A stretch of DNA of 64,000 nucleotides from Ophryocystis elektroscirrha (GCA_030141585.1 JAQIFP010000014.1:1-64000); one strand, 5' to 3'. Positions 37,273 to 50,090 are shown, counted from the first letter of the stretch. A program made the numbers and translations. The notes: a model not told the origin generated them from the sequence alone.

Positions 37273-38369
37273 TTATGCTGCAAGATTCTTCAGGGCTTTG
37301 ATTAGTTGGGCATAATCATTTTGTAGCACTGATATAGCAAAAAATTCCACAGGAACTGTTATTTGACTGAATTCAAATGTCTTTCCATATAATCCAACGT
37401 GCTGCATTGACTTAAAAGTATCCAACGACAATGCACGCGAAGATTTTACGCGCTCTCTAATCAATATATAAAAAATAAAGCACTCAATAAACAAAAACAT
37501 GTTTATTTATATAATAATAGTAATTTTAAAAAATCTTACATTTCCCGTTCCAAATCTTTGATAATCTTACTCATGTCGGGCTTATATTTGTCACATTTAT
37601 TACAGCAAATAAATATAGATGTTTTATTATCGTTTATCGTATCGTCCGCCAATAATGTGTATAAGTCTCTAAACAAACATAAAAATAATAATAATAATAT
37701 ATATATATATATATATTCAACGTAATCTAAAAGTGCTTGAATATACAAGTTTCGTATATATAAGTATTTATCTTTGTATATATATTACTCTGCTACTCTT
37801 TGAAATGTAGATTTGTTGATTAAATCAAATATGTATATTATACAAAATGCATTTTCTGTATAATTTGAAAGCTGATATTGAAATCGAGGATGCCCAGGAA
37901 AATCAATTAGCTTTGTTTCAGGAGGAAGTTCAATTTCTTTTCGAAAAGGAGAATTTAGCGGAATCTTTTTTACGTGTATAGAATTGATTCTGGATGACAT
38001 AACTGTTTGGAATTTATAGGCATCATTTTGAAGCTAAAGTTACTTTAAATCTAATAATCCTTACTCTATAAAATAACATAGTTTTCCCGCTGTCACAAGG
38101 CCCATATATAAGAATCGTATCTTGTACATTTTTTTTGGACTTCGGAGCTTTTGTCGAAATTGTACCATTTATTTTTGTTACTAAAATTTGTTTATTAGGG
38201 TTTTATATATATATTCAAAATAATAATATAATAATATTATTAGTAAATAATGATATTCTACATATATATGTTTACCAAAATGTGCTATGAATAAACATAA
38301 AAGAGTCACAAAAGTGCAAAGTAATACTGATTTGTTGTAAATAATTGCCTAGTTATTAAAAAAAACCAT
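37273..38369 (-). CDS. SRPRB: Signal recognition particle receptor beta subunit
   Basis: A spliced gene for the membrane-anchored small GTPase of the SRP receptor in the ER. After the start, a hydrophobic anchor appears (SVLLCTFVTLLCLFIAHF). Then the G1 loop LIYGPCDSGKT, G3 IDFPGH, the NAFCIIYIFD strand, G4 CNKCDKYKP and a C-terminal FEFSQITVPVEFFAISVL. These match SRPRB throughout. G1 and G3 follow the family pattern GxxDSGKT and DxPGH. The frame and phase require the first coding exon to be only the ATG at 38367-38369, followed by an 18-nt intron (38349-38366). The next introns are also in phase. Length is close to the family norm of about 270 residues. Confidence 0.9.
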
Positions 38370-38722
38370 TTATGAGTTACATTGATCATTTTTACAATAT
38401 TTGACAACAAATTGGTCCCGTCAGTTAAATATTTAGTATGATAGATATTTTCAAGTAAGTTTACGATACTCAACTAATAATCTTAGATAATTAATTATTA
38501 TTCACATTTACGTATAAGTTGTTCTAAATTGATTGAAAAGAAAGGAACTGGCGACTAATTAATTTACAAATAATTTAAATTTGTCTATAATTAAATAATT
38601 ATACAGTCAATGGTTAAAAAAAACAAATTTAATCTAATTCATAATAATTTGATTACTACAGGTTCAATAAATTAAGTATATTTATAATCTCGTGCGCGAA
38701 TATTTGACTCAATCTCCTTTAA
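38370..38722. promoter_or_regulatory. Divergent intergenic region SRPRB / V-ATPase subunit C
   Basis: About 350 nt of AT-rich sequence between two divergent start codons. No clear motif. Confidence 0.5.
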
Positions 38723-39587
38723 ATGTCTCAATCTTCAGCTAATGACGAATACTGGATAGTTGCAGCTAACCCTACATATAAGGAAGGCACATTTACTATA
38801 TTAAGGCAAAGGTTTAGCAAACATGGTTTAGTGCATGATTCTGCGGTAATTGTGTAAGCAATATTGGCAAATGCTTCTTAGATTTTTGAAATACCCAAAA
38901 ATTTCAAATTTGGATCATTTGATTACTTGATAGAAATGACAGATGATTTGATGTGTTTGGATAAGTCATATGAGCAACTTACATATACTATTGAAAAACT
39001 TTTACTTGACCTTAATCCAAAACACGATTTTAGAATAACCCACCAAAATGTTCCATGTAACATTTTAAAATGAATTATATTTTTGCATAGATTTTTTTGA
39101 GCAGCTTTTATATAGATTTACTTGGAATGATGCTAAATTCCCTGTTCGACAACAACTCAAAGATATTTTCCAAACTCTAGACAATGTAATGTAGATAATA
39201 GATCAGTTCTAAAACTTAATAATTGTAAATTAATATTTTGATGAATTAATAAATTAATAAATAAATGGATATATATATATATATTTATAAATTTATATAT
39301 TTATAAATTTATATATTTATATATTTATATATTTATATAAGTATCTATTTATATATTTATAAATGTATATAATTATATATTTATATATTTATATATTTAT
39401 ATATTTATATACTTATATATTTATATATTTATAGATTTATATATTTATAAATTTATATATTTATATATTTATATAAGTATCTATTTATATATTTATGAAT
39501 GTATATAATTATAGATTTATATATTTATAAATTTATATATTTATATATTTATATATTTATATATTTATATATTTATATATTTAAATA

Positions 39588-39634
<47 letters not shown>

Positions 39635-41103
39635 CATTATAATTTGTATATTTCATTGAATATATTATATTTATCTAACTAAGTAAAACCTTTGTAAAAT
39701 TTGTTACTAAATTATGTTAAGGCTAGACGCCGTACTGAGGAGCAAGTTCGAGTAGAGAATTCCATGTTACTTGATTTAGACCGTGAAATGCAAAATTATG
39801 ACCCAGCTGAATCTTACTATACTAAAGATTTATCAACTGTTATTCCAGCAAAAATCAGTTCTACCATAATCTCCACTAAACATTTAACAACTGTTATTGC
39901 CGTTATTCCTCAGTAAGTATAGATTTTCACTAAAATTTAAAATATAGTATTTTTTTATGTACGATTAATAAATTTTATAATAAAATTTATATTTTAATTT
40001 TGATCGATTGATTTGTTTGTAATATTAAATTATATTTAGTAAATTGTAAAAAATTAATTTGAGAAAATAAAAAAATTTATATGTTTATATTGGCTTTTTA
40101 GAGTGAAATTAAGTAAATGGTTTGATAAATATGAGTCATATTCTTCATTTGTTGTACCCCAGTGCACAAGGTATATTAGCTAGGAAATATTGTCTGCATT
40201 AAGTTTCATTGACGTTCCTCCTGATTCTCAAATGAACAGTTTATTTACTGCAGTAGTTTTCAGAAGTCATGTGGAAGAATTTATTACTAATGCTAAGTCT
40301 GATGGGTAAGTTTTTAATTTATTCTAATATATATATACTAAATAATATATTCACTTGTTGTAATATGAATTAAGATAAGTTAAACACTGAATAATTAATA
40401 CAAGTAAAATAATTACTCAATCATAGAAATACTTACTATCTCATTTTGCTTGTGAAACATGCAAGATTACATGATATAAATCTTTTGAATAGGTTTATTG
40501 TGAGAACTTATACGCATGACCCACAAGCTGCCAAACAAAAGCTTTCCTTGGCTGCAGAGTTGAAAAATAAACGTGAAATGCAATTTGTAATAAAAAAGAG
40601 AGAACCAACTGTTTTTAGAACCGTAACCTTAAAAGTTATAAAGCGTCGCATTCTGAGTCGATGGTAAATTGGCTTCACGTAAAAGCTTTGCGGTAATAAA
40701 CAAATTTGATGAAAGAAAAGTCCATAATTTTCTTATTTATTAATTAATTTATTTATTATTAATATTTATTTAATACACTACAACTAATTAATTTGATTTT
40801 AGGACATACGTCGAAGCTGTCTTGAGATATGGTGTTCCTCCTAGCTTTCAAGCTTATGTATTAAAAGTAATAAAAAAAAACCTGCTTTACGTTATATTTT
40901 AGCCTAATATAAAAAAAGCTTCAAAAATTTTAAAAGAGCTGGAATCCATATTTGAGGAAGAAAGCCATGCCAAAGTCAAAAACACAAAATCCGATATTAT
41001 TTTTGAAGGAGAGGATGTGAAGTTGGACTTAGAATCCAATGAATTAGATTACCCATTTATACTTTTAAAAATTAAGCCGTTCGTTTCATTTGTTTTTCAG
41101 TGA
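38723..41103 (+). CDS. VMA5: V-type proton ATPase subunit C
   Basis: A spliced gene for the stalk subunit that links V1 to V0 in acidifying compartments. It starts MSQSSANDEYWIVAANP, close to the family W.I..P start, then FEIPKNFKFGSFDYLIEMTD and NDAKFPVRQQLKDIFQTLDN. A 536-nt intron (39186-39721) leads to ARRRTEEQVRVENSML, then DLSTVIPAKI...KHLTTVIAVIPQ, VNWLHVKALRTYVEAVLRYG and VPPSFQAYVLKPN. The C-terminus is YPFILLKIKPFVSFVFQ with TGA at 41101-41103. The HVKALR.FVESVLRYGLP element is diagnostic. Other introns are 20-150 nt. It is convergent with the next gene, 65 nt apart. Confidence 0.92.
39265..39640 (+). repeat. AT-only minisatellite in V-ATPase C intron
   Basis: TATATATTTATA-type units fill most of the 536-nt intron. 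A longer unit of about 136 nt is duplicated (GTATCTATTTATATATTTAT at 39341 and again at 39477), followed by a pure (TA)n tract near 39592-39632. Confidence 0.85.
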
Positions 41104-41168
41104 TAGCTATTTGTTGACAGTACCATATCAACAAGTTTTAGAACATAAAACTCTATAAAAAAGTATTT

Positions 41169-43344
41169 TTAGTTTTCAGAAGAAGTTCCTTCTGTATTAT
41201 CAGAGGATTTTTGTAATTTAGATTCAATAGAGGAAAAACTAGACGATTCTTTTTCTTCCTGGCTTGAAACAGAGTTTTTTTTTGAATATTTGGAAACATT
41301 AGTTGCTTCAGTTTCATTGGAACGCGATTTCATTTCATTATTATTTTTTTGTATATTTAACTTTTCTAATAGTCTCAATGTGCGTGGATAATTATTTTCT
41401 TCTTCATAATTATTCGAACTTGTGTATGGTTCAGGATTTAACAAGTAATTTAAAGCTTTTTCCGTATTATTATTAAACAATTTTAAGGCTTTGATACTAT
41501 CCGATTCCTCAAATCCCTTAATTAAAATATAATACTTAAAAAGTTTACCTGGGATACAAGACAATTTAGTGAAAGCATGTCAACTGGAGTATCAACTGTA
41601 GGATTATTGTTTTCTTCAAAATTCCCCTATGTTAAAACATATATAAAGATTTAAATAATTTAAAAAAAAAAAAGGTTTAAATTACTACATAATTCTATGC
41701 TCCCTTATTACAAAAATAAATTATATTAAGTACTATTATTATAATAATTATTATTATTAAAAGATAGAACTTATTTATACCTGTTTCTCTTTAATAAGTC
41801 TTAGACTTGCTGAACTACATACAAACTTTTTAAAATTATCGGGCATATTTTCATAATTCAGATTTTCAAGGAGACGTATTGCTACAATACTATTTATATC
41901 GTCAGGCATCATTTCAATAAGTGGTCGGAATATAGTTTTTTCTGTAGCAATAATAAAGCCGATTTAAGTTACCTGATATTGTATGAGCTATACAATGTGC
42001 AGATCCCGCAAAAAACTCGTATAGTATGTGCTATAAATATAAAGACTAATGTGTTTCTTACTTTGAGAGTGTGTACTAAAGAATCACAAATATCTCCTTT
42101 AAATTCTTTAAGTAACAAAATCCATTCGGATAAAAGACGGTCTAGCTCACGGAATTTATGGTAATGATTTTTTACATCAATCTTAGCCTACTAAGGGTAC
42201 TAAACACATAATACGACACTTTTTTAGTAGCATAATCGTTGTTGTTTTTGACCTTTAGATGCTCATATGCACCTCTAATCGAATCTTATATTAATTAGTA
42301 CATTTTTTACTGATGATATTTATATTTCTCTAATGCTTGGGTTCTCAAAGTTAATTGTTCCTATAAAGTAAAATAAATTAATGTTTACATATATACATAT
42401 ATATATATATTACAAATTAATATGTATAATTGATACCTGAATTTTTTGATTATGCCATATATGTTGACGTAGAGGTTTTATAATATTATATTGAAAGTCT
42501 CGTTTCTACTAATTCCATTTATGATCGAATATTTACAAATTTTGCTATTATGGAATGCGGGGCGTCTAATCTTGTTATTCCCCTAATGGTACCTCTAAAT
42601 TTGATATTTTCCGAAGCAGCTTTAGGCTCTGATAAGGCAGACAATACATCAGTGAAGTCCTAAATATAAACATCTAATATTATAACAGATATTGCAGTTT
42701 TAATAGTAAAATTGCACATAAAATAATGTTAATTTAATTTTATCTAACTGATTTATAGAGTTTTTATTAAGCAATGTATGTCGGGTTTATTTTTATTGTG
42801 CAATTACAAAAAATGACAATATTAATAATAAAAATATACAACTTGTTTTTAAAATACATGTGAGATATATATTTGCTTTAATATCTCATAGGTTTTATGC
42901 ATAGAATTAAAAGAAAAAAAATTATGAATCAATTGTTTAAATACATATATCTGATATATATTACAAAAAAAACCCACTAATTAATTAATAGATCAAAACA
43001 TAATAAGTCACATATATATAACTATGTTATAATTAGTACGCTAGAAAGTTTGCTTATTGAATCACAATAATATATTGTCGATTTTAATAAGTCTTCACAT
43101 ATGTCGTGAATATTCTCTATGCCGTTTTTTAAATTAAAAAAGTCTTTAACAAGACTCTCAAAAATAGGATCTTCTGTTACGCAAGTGGCTTCTACCTATA
43201 GATAATAAGAATATGAGAGGTTATTACAGAAACAACCCATTTTTTAAACTCCTCATTAATACTTTCAACAGACTTATTAGAGTTGTTTAGTACAGGTGCT
43301 GATTTTTCTTGTTTTGCATTTTCAAATCTTTTTTTTTTTGACAT
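41169..43344 (-). CDS. BAR-like domain protein with C-terminal UBA domain
   Basis: A spliced gene; the ATG at 43342-43344 gives MSKKKRFENAKQEK. Exons 1-2 encode SINEEFKKWVVS and EDPIFESLVKDFFNLKNGIE, then helical DICEDLLKSTIYYCDSISKL. A next exon holds DFTDVLSALSEPKAASENIK and then RDFQYNIIKPLRQHIWHNQK, EQLTLRTQALEKY. This all-helical order with a central F.(Y/N)..KPL element resembles BAR domains of membrane-bending proteins. After TIFRPLIEMMPDDINSI and further helices comes a UBA-like motif: LNCLVSQGFEESDSIKALKL, FNNNTEKALNYLLNP. The tail is Ser/Glu/Asn-rich. The BAR assignment is moderate, the UBA one better. A role in endocytic or ubiquitin-linked traffic is an inference. Confidence 0.55.
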
Positions 43345-43554
43345 ATTAGTACCTAATAAATGCTTATTGATAATGCAGTGGTGCTATAATTATTAGGAAA
43401 TAAAGAAAAATTTTCTAATAAGAGGAAATAAAAGTACTCAATACACAAGTTTCACGTTAATTTTCTACAAATTTTTTTGTTTTTTGGCTTTTTTTTTTTT
43501 TTTTAACATAAAGAAAATTTTAGAAAGAATAATCAAAATTAAAGACTACACTAA

Positions 43555-44010
43555 TTATTCTCTAGGTTGTTGTACATCTTCGCGTTCTCGGTCACCACGA
43601 TAACCTGTACCTCTATTTCCGCCGCGTTTATCCCTCCAATCTTCACGTTGTCTTCCTGGGTTGGCAGATCTTTTAGAAGTATGAGTAGCTGGATTGACAT
43701 TTGTAGGTAGCTGTAGTATTTCGCGCATCTGCACAACTCCTTCATCTGTTAATACATAATAAAAATGCCTCCAATTATATTTTTCAGATACAATATTTTT
43801 GGATTTTAAACTTCTCATAACTAACATAACGTGTAAGTTAGGAATTGTTTTTAAAGCGGGGTGCTGGGCAAGCTGAGTATTTTTTTCTACAACAATGACT
43901 CCCTCTTTGAATAAATATTGATATATTTCATTTCTGTTTTGCTTAGGGATTAAGCTTTTTTTCATATTAACAGGAACGCGTTTTCCCGTTGTTGCTACTC
44001 CGGATAACAT
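43555..44010 (-). CDS. RPS10: 40S ribosomal protein eS10
   Basis: An intronless 151-residue frame. The winged-helix core reads IPKQNRNEIYQYLFKEGVIV, IPNLHVMLVMRSLKSKNIVS and YNWRHFYYVLTDEGVVQMRE, matching the eS10 pattern (K.NR..IY..LF.EGV, PNLHV....SL.S, .WRHFY..LT.EG). The C-terminus is the usual Arg/Gly-rich tail (RDKRGGNRGTGYRGDRERED). About 15 extra residues precede the family start; the internal Met at residue 16 (MKKSLIPKQNR) may be the real start. Confidence 0.95.
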   Translation of the reverse strand: MLSGVATTGKRVPVNMKKSLIPKQNRNEIYQYLFKEGVIVVEKNTQLAQHPALKTIPNLHVMLVMRSLKSKNIVSEKYNWRHFYYVLTDEGVVQMREILQLPTNVNPATHTSKRSANPGRQREDWRDKRGGNRGTGYRGDREREDVQQPRE

Positions 44011-44429
44011 GGTTTACTGACTACTTTAAAAGATCACTTATCAATAAGTTTAATTGAACATTAAGTATTTTAAAAAAATTTTTTTTTAGGGACAATATGC
44101 AGTTTGTTCTCCTGACAACGTACTCTGCGTTGTGTCCTCTAAATCAATATTATTTTTTTAAATATTCTCATTACCTTACCTACAAAAATAGTTCAAATTC
44201 ATGTTTTAATTAATATTTGGCTTCAGTTTAATTAATATCATAAAAAGTTGCGTAATGCACGAACTATACTATATCTGTACAACTTAAATAATAAAGTTTA
44301 TAGTTACAGATAGTCCATATACAAAATGATGGAAATACACACACCTTTAACTGAACAATGCAGTTAAAAAATATATTAATAAACGATTAACAATGTATAC
44401 AAAAAATATACAGGAAACTCATTTTTTTT
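44011..44429. other. Intergenic region between MAPK2 and eS10 (same strand)
   Basis: About 420 nt that contain the eS10 promoter and MAPK2 3' UTR. Poly(T) tracts at 44070-44090; no other feature is recognised. Confidence 0.45.
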
Positions 44430-45347
44430 TTATTCAGAGGTATTTTGTGCTGATCCATTATTATTATGGGATACAGTAGGCTTGTACGGCTCAAGTTCGA
44501 GGGGTATTTTTAAATTTGCATGAAAATGCTGCACCTCTGCTAAAAATGCGTAACGTAATTCTTGTTCGGACATGGGTTTCCAATCGTCAAAAGGTAGAAT
44601 AACGGGAGCAGGGGCAGCGACCTCATTTTTTAAATTTCTAATGGACTTGAATAAAGGACTAGCAAGCGCTTCATCAATAGTAATTCTTTTTGCAGGATTA
44701 AAAACAAGCATTTTTTTTAATAAATTAACAGCTTCAGGAGAAGATCCAGGGAACTTTTTTGCTAAATTGATTCCTTCTCTCGGTAGGAATAATCTGATAT
44801 AACGTTTAGCGTCTTCTTTTTCAAGACACTGTATATCGGATTCTAGCGGCGTCCCCAACACATTAAATATCATATTTAATTGATCACGGTTCCCTTTTGT
44901 ATGGAATTTATAGCTGTTAGAGTTAGGATTATTACTGGAAGAAGGAGGCTGATGATGTTTCTGGTCGGGTGATAACGGAAAACAAGAAGATCCTGGAAAA
45001 ATTGGTGCTCTATCTAAATACGAAGCAACATTTTCACGCATCATTCCTAATAACTCAGCATATATACATCCAATAGACCAAACATCTATTGCTTCTGTAT
45101 ACTTTTCTTGCAGTAAAATTAATTCTGGCGCTCTATACCAGCGTGTAACTACGTGGCCCGTTAACTGCCTTTTCATATCTTTTTTTGATGGAGGCATGTT
45201 TTCGTCCATTCCACAAGAGTATTTTGAATTTTTAGCTATAGTGCGTGCTAACCCGAAATCACTAAAAAAAAAGAAAACTTATAACAAAATATTAATAATA
45301 ACATAATTAATTTATTTACTTTACTATCAATATAATATAATATATAT

Positions 45348-45379
<32 letters not shown>

Positions 45380-46053
45380 TTATTTATGTTTATTTAATTT
45401 TTATGTATATATTTATTTTTATTTTAAATTATACAATAATTTAAAATAAATAACATATTTTGGTTGTTATGTAACCTAATATCGTAGTGAAGCATGTATT
45501 TTGTTTGAGTAAAGTTCAACTGACCATATTTTAACAGAACAATCTTGATTTACCAAACAATTCGCTGGTTTAAGATCTCTATGATAAATTCCAGCACTGT
45601 GAGTGTATTTTACTCCAACAAGTAAATTGTACAGTAAGGATATAACGTGAATTTCTGATAGATAAACAGGTGTTTTAAATAGCTTTTTAAAATCAGAGTC
45701 AGCAATTTCAAGAACTAAATATAATTCCTATAAAAAAATCTGGAAATTTTTATACAACTTACGTCAAACTTATTCAGGCTTAAAGGAACACATATATCTG
45801 AAGTACGAACAATATTTTTGTGCTTTAAGCGATTCAAAATTGCGATTTCTCTGAGTATCCGTTTACAGTCTATCAGGTCTTCAAACACACGATGAATCCT
45901 TTTGATTGCAACAACTCTTTTTTCTTTGCGATCAAAGGCTTCACATACATGTCCATACGAACCTGTACCAATCAAGTGACGTACTTCGTAGCGACTTGGT
46001 ATGCACCAATCTGAATGCGGTTCAGAACTTGATGGTTTTTTTTGTTTGTGCAT
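44430..46053 (-). CDS. MAPK2: MAP kinase, apicomplexan MAPK2 type (T-G-H activation loop)
   Basis: A three-or-more-exon CMGC kinase gene. The start at 46053 (MHKQKKPSS) gives YEVRHLIGTGSYGHVCEAFD, VVAIKRIHR and ILREIAILNRLKH. The middle exon (about 45527-45727) has LYLVLEIADSDFKKLF, YHRDLKPAN and VKICDFGLART. The last exon continues RQLTGHVVTRWYRAPELILL, DVWSIGCIYAEL, FPGSSCFPLSPD and ILPFDDWKPMSEQELRYAF. The activation lip is T-G-H instead of T-x-Y, as in the Plasmodium MAP2 group, where it is T-S-H. An insertion with PPSSSNNPNSNSY sits in the MAPK insert. An upstream in-frame non-ATG extension was discarded. A long intron (about 45262-45526) holds (TA)n. Confidence 0.92.
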
Positions 46054-46342
46054 ATTTATTCTAGTATAATTTATATAACATGCACGGTCTATTTTACACC
46101 TCAAATACTCGATATTTTAAAAGTTTTTGAATTAAATTGTTGAATAGAGGGTGCAAGTAAAAATACAGAGTTGAGATATAATCTTCTAAAATTAATAAAT
46201 TCTTACAAGATAGCAAGTATTTTGTGCAAATATACACTTTATCAAAATATTTTTAAATTGAAGTATTATTTTTTAACTTTTTTTCCTCTCAATTTTTTTC
46301 TTATGGTAACTTATTAATAGGTGAACTCTGGAGACTGAAAGC

Positions 46343-46880
46343 TCATGCAGTCTCTTCTTGCTTGGCTGTAATTTCATCTTCTGCGTCGTTTGTTCGTTTA
46401 GTATTAGCGGCTATGTATAAAACTAATGAATAAAAAGAATTAGCTAATATTAGTGATAATAATGGAAGTTTTAGGCTATTAAACTTTTTTGAATATTAAT
46501 TGAAAACAAAACTATTAATCACCATTATTCCCTCTAATAAAAGCATCGTTATATTGACATATTATTTTGCCGTCTTGAATTTCGTCTACTTGCTCTAAGG
46601 CAATATTCATACGGTCATCTAAGCAAGCTAATAAACCTGAGAAAATTAATTTATACACAATTTTATAATTATATAATTGCATATTCTAATAAAAATGTAA
46701 TTTTACATAATAAAAACTTGCTTTTCTAATATGATTTATTTATTTTACACGAACAAATATATATACAAGCAAAAATATTCAAAACTTTTTACCTTTGAAA
46801 TCAACACCGCTATTAAGCCGTACAATTACTGAACGACCTATAACTTGTTTCAGAAAGTCGCTTGGATTACGCTTTGACAT
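46343..46880 (-). CDS. LSM6: U6 snRNA-associated Sm-like protein LSm6
   Basis: A three-exon gene, about 92 residues. Exon 1 (46880 inward) encodes MSKRNPSDFLKQVIGRSVIV and RLNSGVDFKG; exon 2 LLACLDDRMNIALEQVDE, the Sm2 element AFIRGNN; exon 3 VLYIAANTKR and a charged tail. PSDFLKQ.IGR..VV.LNSGVD...G.L.CLD..MN.A.EQ is diagnostic of LSm6. Both junctions are in phase 1 (K-G and N-V codons). The gene is too short and split to appear as one frame. It serves in the LSm2-8 (U6) and LSm1-7 (mRNA decay) rings. Confidence 0.93.
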
Positions 46881-47678
46881 ATGTTTTAATTGCAGGTACA
46901 CTAGCTGCTTCTTAAACTTAAGTTAAAGATAAGAATTTTATGTATAATTTAATCATTTCACAAATTAATATAGTAGCACACACAATCTATCAATCATACG
47001 AAATTATTTAACGCTATAGTATTTCATATTACCTTTATAATTCAGCTGTTTTTGTCCATATCAATTAAATACAATATATTATCATAGACGCATTATGAGA
47101 AACCGGGTGTCTTGACAAATATTATTTACAAATTAATTGTGCGATTATACCATTAATATAAATTAGTAATAGTTAATTTCTCAGCTAAAAAACATACAAT
47201 AATATTCTTTATGTATATATAACTTTTTAAGAGAAGTATCAAAATACATGTATCAATCACATATGGCATTGAATTTGTAAAAAAATATAATAATAAAGTC
47301 TTTTTATGGTAAAATTTACATTTATTTGTTGAACTCACTAATTGCATAAAATTAACTCTGTTGTGAGGGGTTTACCTTATATTTGCGTATCGTTCATAAT
47401 AAAATTTTTAATAGTTTACACAGCTGATATTTCATTATATTTTATCATAATATCCAGATATTAGCTTTAATGAACAAGAAAAAAATAATTTTTTCCTAAT
47501 TACCTGTTTTATTGAGTAATTGGAGCATTTATTTGCTAAAAATATATTTTACAATAAATTTGTATAATTTTAAAGATATCACGAGTTACTTATACTACGT
47601 AAACAATTCAAATTTAACGTTTGTATTATTTTTATTTATTTAAAATTAAACAGGTTTTCTTTCTGTTATGAGCTAAAT
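46881..47678. promoter_or_regulatory. Divergent intergenic region LSM6 / VPS35
   Basis: About 800 nt, the longest clear divergent spacer in the core. A minus-strand open stretch at 47153-47347 is hydrophobic and AT-driven; I do not accept it as a gene. No RNA gene is recognised. Confidence 0.45.
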
Positions 47679-50037
47679 ATGGACACCGTAGCAGAAACAA
47701 GAATTTTCAAAGAAGCTCAATATATAGTTACTTTATATAGTACTGAAATGCATCGTGCTATGGTGCGCAACATAATCTAACCATTTAATCTTTTATAATT
47801 ATTTGTTTTCATTATACTAATACATATCCCATATACTCTTAATAGTGCTTTAAATATAAAAAAACCTGAAATGAAGTTTTATATTAGGAGCGAGGTACAG
47901 TTAAAGACGTACTTAAACACGCTGCCGCAATTACAAGTGAACTCAGAACGTCTGCCTTAGGAATAAAAAAATATCATGAACTTTGTGAGAATGTGAACTA
48001 TACAAATTTAGTTAAAAACTTATTATGCCTTAAAAATTGAACAATAATAAGCATTTTTTTAGATATATCTGTTTCCTTAGAATTGAAAAAAGCTAAGGAT
48101 TACATAGCGAATAATGAAACTGCTTGTGAAGATTTAATAAACATTTATGAAGGAGTTCAGCAAACTGGAAATGTTTTACCACGTGTTTATTTGGCCATTG
48201 TTTTGGGTCTATTGTGTATAGAGGCGAATAAAGAACCTCCAAAAACCACAATATTGGAATTACTTGATTTTTGCTTGGGAGTTCAACATCCACTCAGAGG
48301 TTTATATTTACGCAGATTTTTTTTATATATATCTTCGGACTTTTTGATTAATTGTGAAAACACATCTGATCCGTAAGCTCATATTTTAGTTAATAAATAC
48401 GTCTAATAATTAAATTATCAGACAGCAGATATGTTCACATACATATTAATCAGTATATATATATATATATATATACAATTAAATTATAATTATCATTAAT
48501 ATAATTAAAATTATTATAATTTTCTAAATATATTAATATAATAATTATATAGTAAGATATTATGATAAAAAAAAAATAAGACTGGAATTGATTTGAAAAA
48601 CAACTGTATTTCAGAAATGCTGTTGACTGTAAAACAGCAATAGAAATATTACTTAAAAATATTGTTGAGTCTACAAAATTGTGGATTCGGTATCAATACG
48701 CATTAAAGCGCCCTGTAGCTGAACGAATATTGTTAAAGGATTTAGTAACTTTGAACTTCCAAACACTAGCTAATTTGAAACATATGACATCGTCAATGTT
48801 TAAAGAAATTGTTTTACCAAAAATAATAGAGCATTTTAAATGTACTCACGATTATTTGGGACAGGAATATATACTCGAGTCTTTAATTGAATGTAAGTGA
48901 TATTAAGGGAATGCAGAATGTAATCAGATTTTGATATTGACTTCCTTTTAGCAAACCTTTCCTCAATTCTTTCTATCTTTGAGATGGCTCAATTGGGAGG
49001 TAATTTTCTTCGACTAATTCATTTCAATTTATTGTATAAAATTGTGCGTAACTATAAATATTATCAAATTCAGCTAAATAAATACTTTCTTTTTAAAAAT
49101 ATAGTGTACCCTTAAAAATCTATATGCGTATAAAAAGAACATGTTTGTTTGAATTGTAGCTAAATAGATAATTGAAAACTCTATCTATAATAGATAAAAA
49201 GTTAATGTTTAATGAAAAAAAAAAAAAAAAAATACTTTTTTTTGTTAATGTTCTTAGTGAATATACAGCCTATATGGAAAACCCTTAAGGTTAAAATGAA
49301 AAACAGAGTCTTAAATACTATGGAACCTACCCTCATAATTAGTCCAGTTGAACCCTTAAAATTAGAGTTAGAGCCCAGTTCAGAAACGGACATTACAGTA
49401 GAGAAGCCTGAAATATTGTCCAGTTCAAATGAAGATGACATAAAAAAAGAACAAGAAAAAAGTACATCTCCATCTCAGCTTAATAAAGATTTATTTGAAA
49501 ATAAAGAAATATTTGATTACAGCAAACCCTTTATCGAGTTATTACTGAATAATATACGCTCTTTTTTGATAAAATTACAAGACAAAATTCATGAAAATGA
49601 TTCAAAAGAACCAGTCCATTCAAGTATGTTGGATTTATTATATAAAAACGTTTCTTCCAGATATAAAAACACCAGAACTCACTTTAACCATTTCTAGTTT
49701 ACTAGGCATGTATAAAGACTACTTAGATTTATTGATAAGTTTTGAAGCAAATGTATCACATATTTGTCAATTTTACGAAATGTTCACTTGTTTCTCTAAA
49801 AACGTTGACATCAATGCTAACTTTAGTATTATTAATCAAATTATGGCTCTCCCTTTTTCAAACCCTGAAGCTATTTTTTTATTCCATTCTAACGCATATG
49901 TCAATATTCTGGAAAATTTTTCAAATCCTAATTTGAACCTAAGCAGTAATAATAGTAACTGTATTTCTATATAAACTTACTTATATACATTAAATATATA
50001 TATATATATATATGATTATATATTACTATAAACATCT

Positions 50038-50090
<53 letters not shown>

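Noticed and set aside
46054..46104. N-terminal extension of the MAPK2 frame
   Set aside because: It begins with a non-ATG codon; the first ATG is at 46053 and the kinase domain follows at normal distance.
47153..47347. Minus-strand 64-codon open frame between LSM6 and VPS35
   Set aside because: AT-driven hydrophobic sequence with no known similarity and no supporting exon neighbours.
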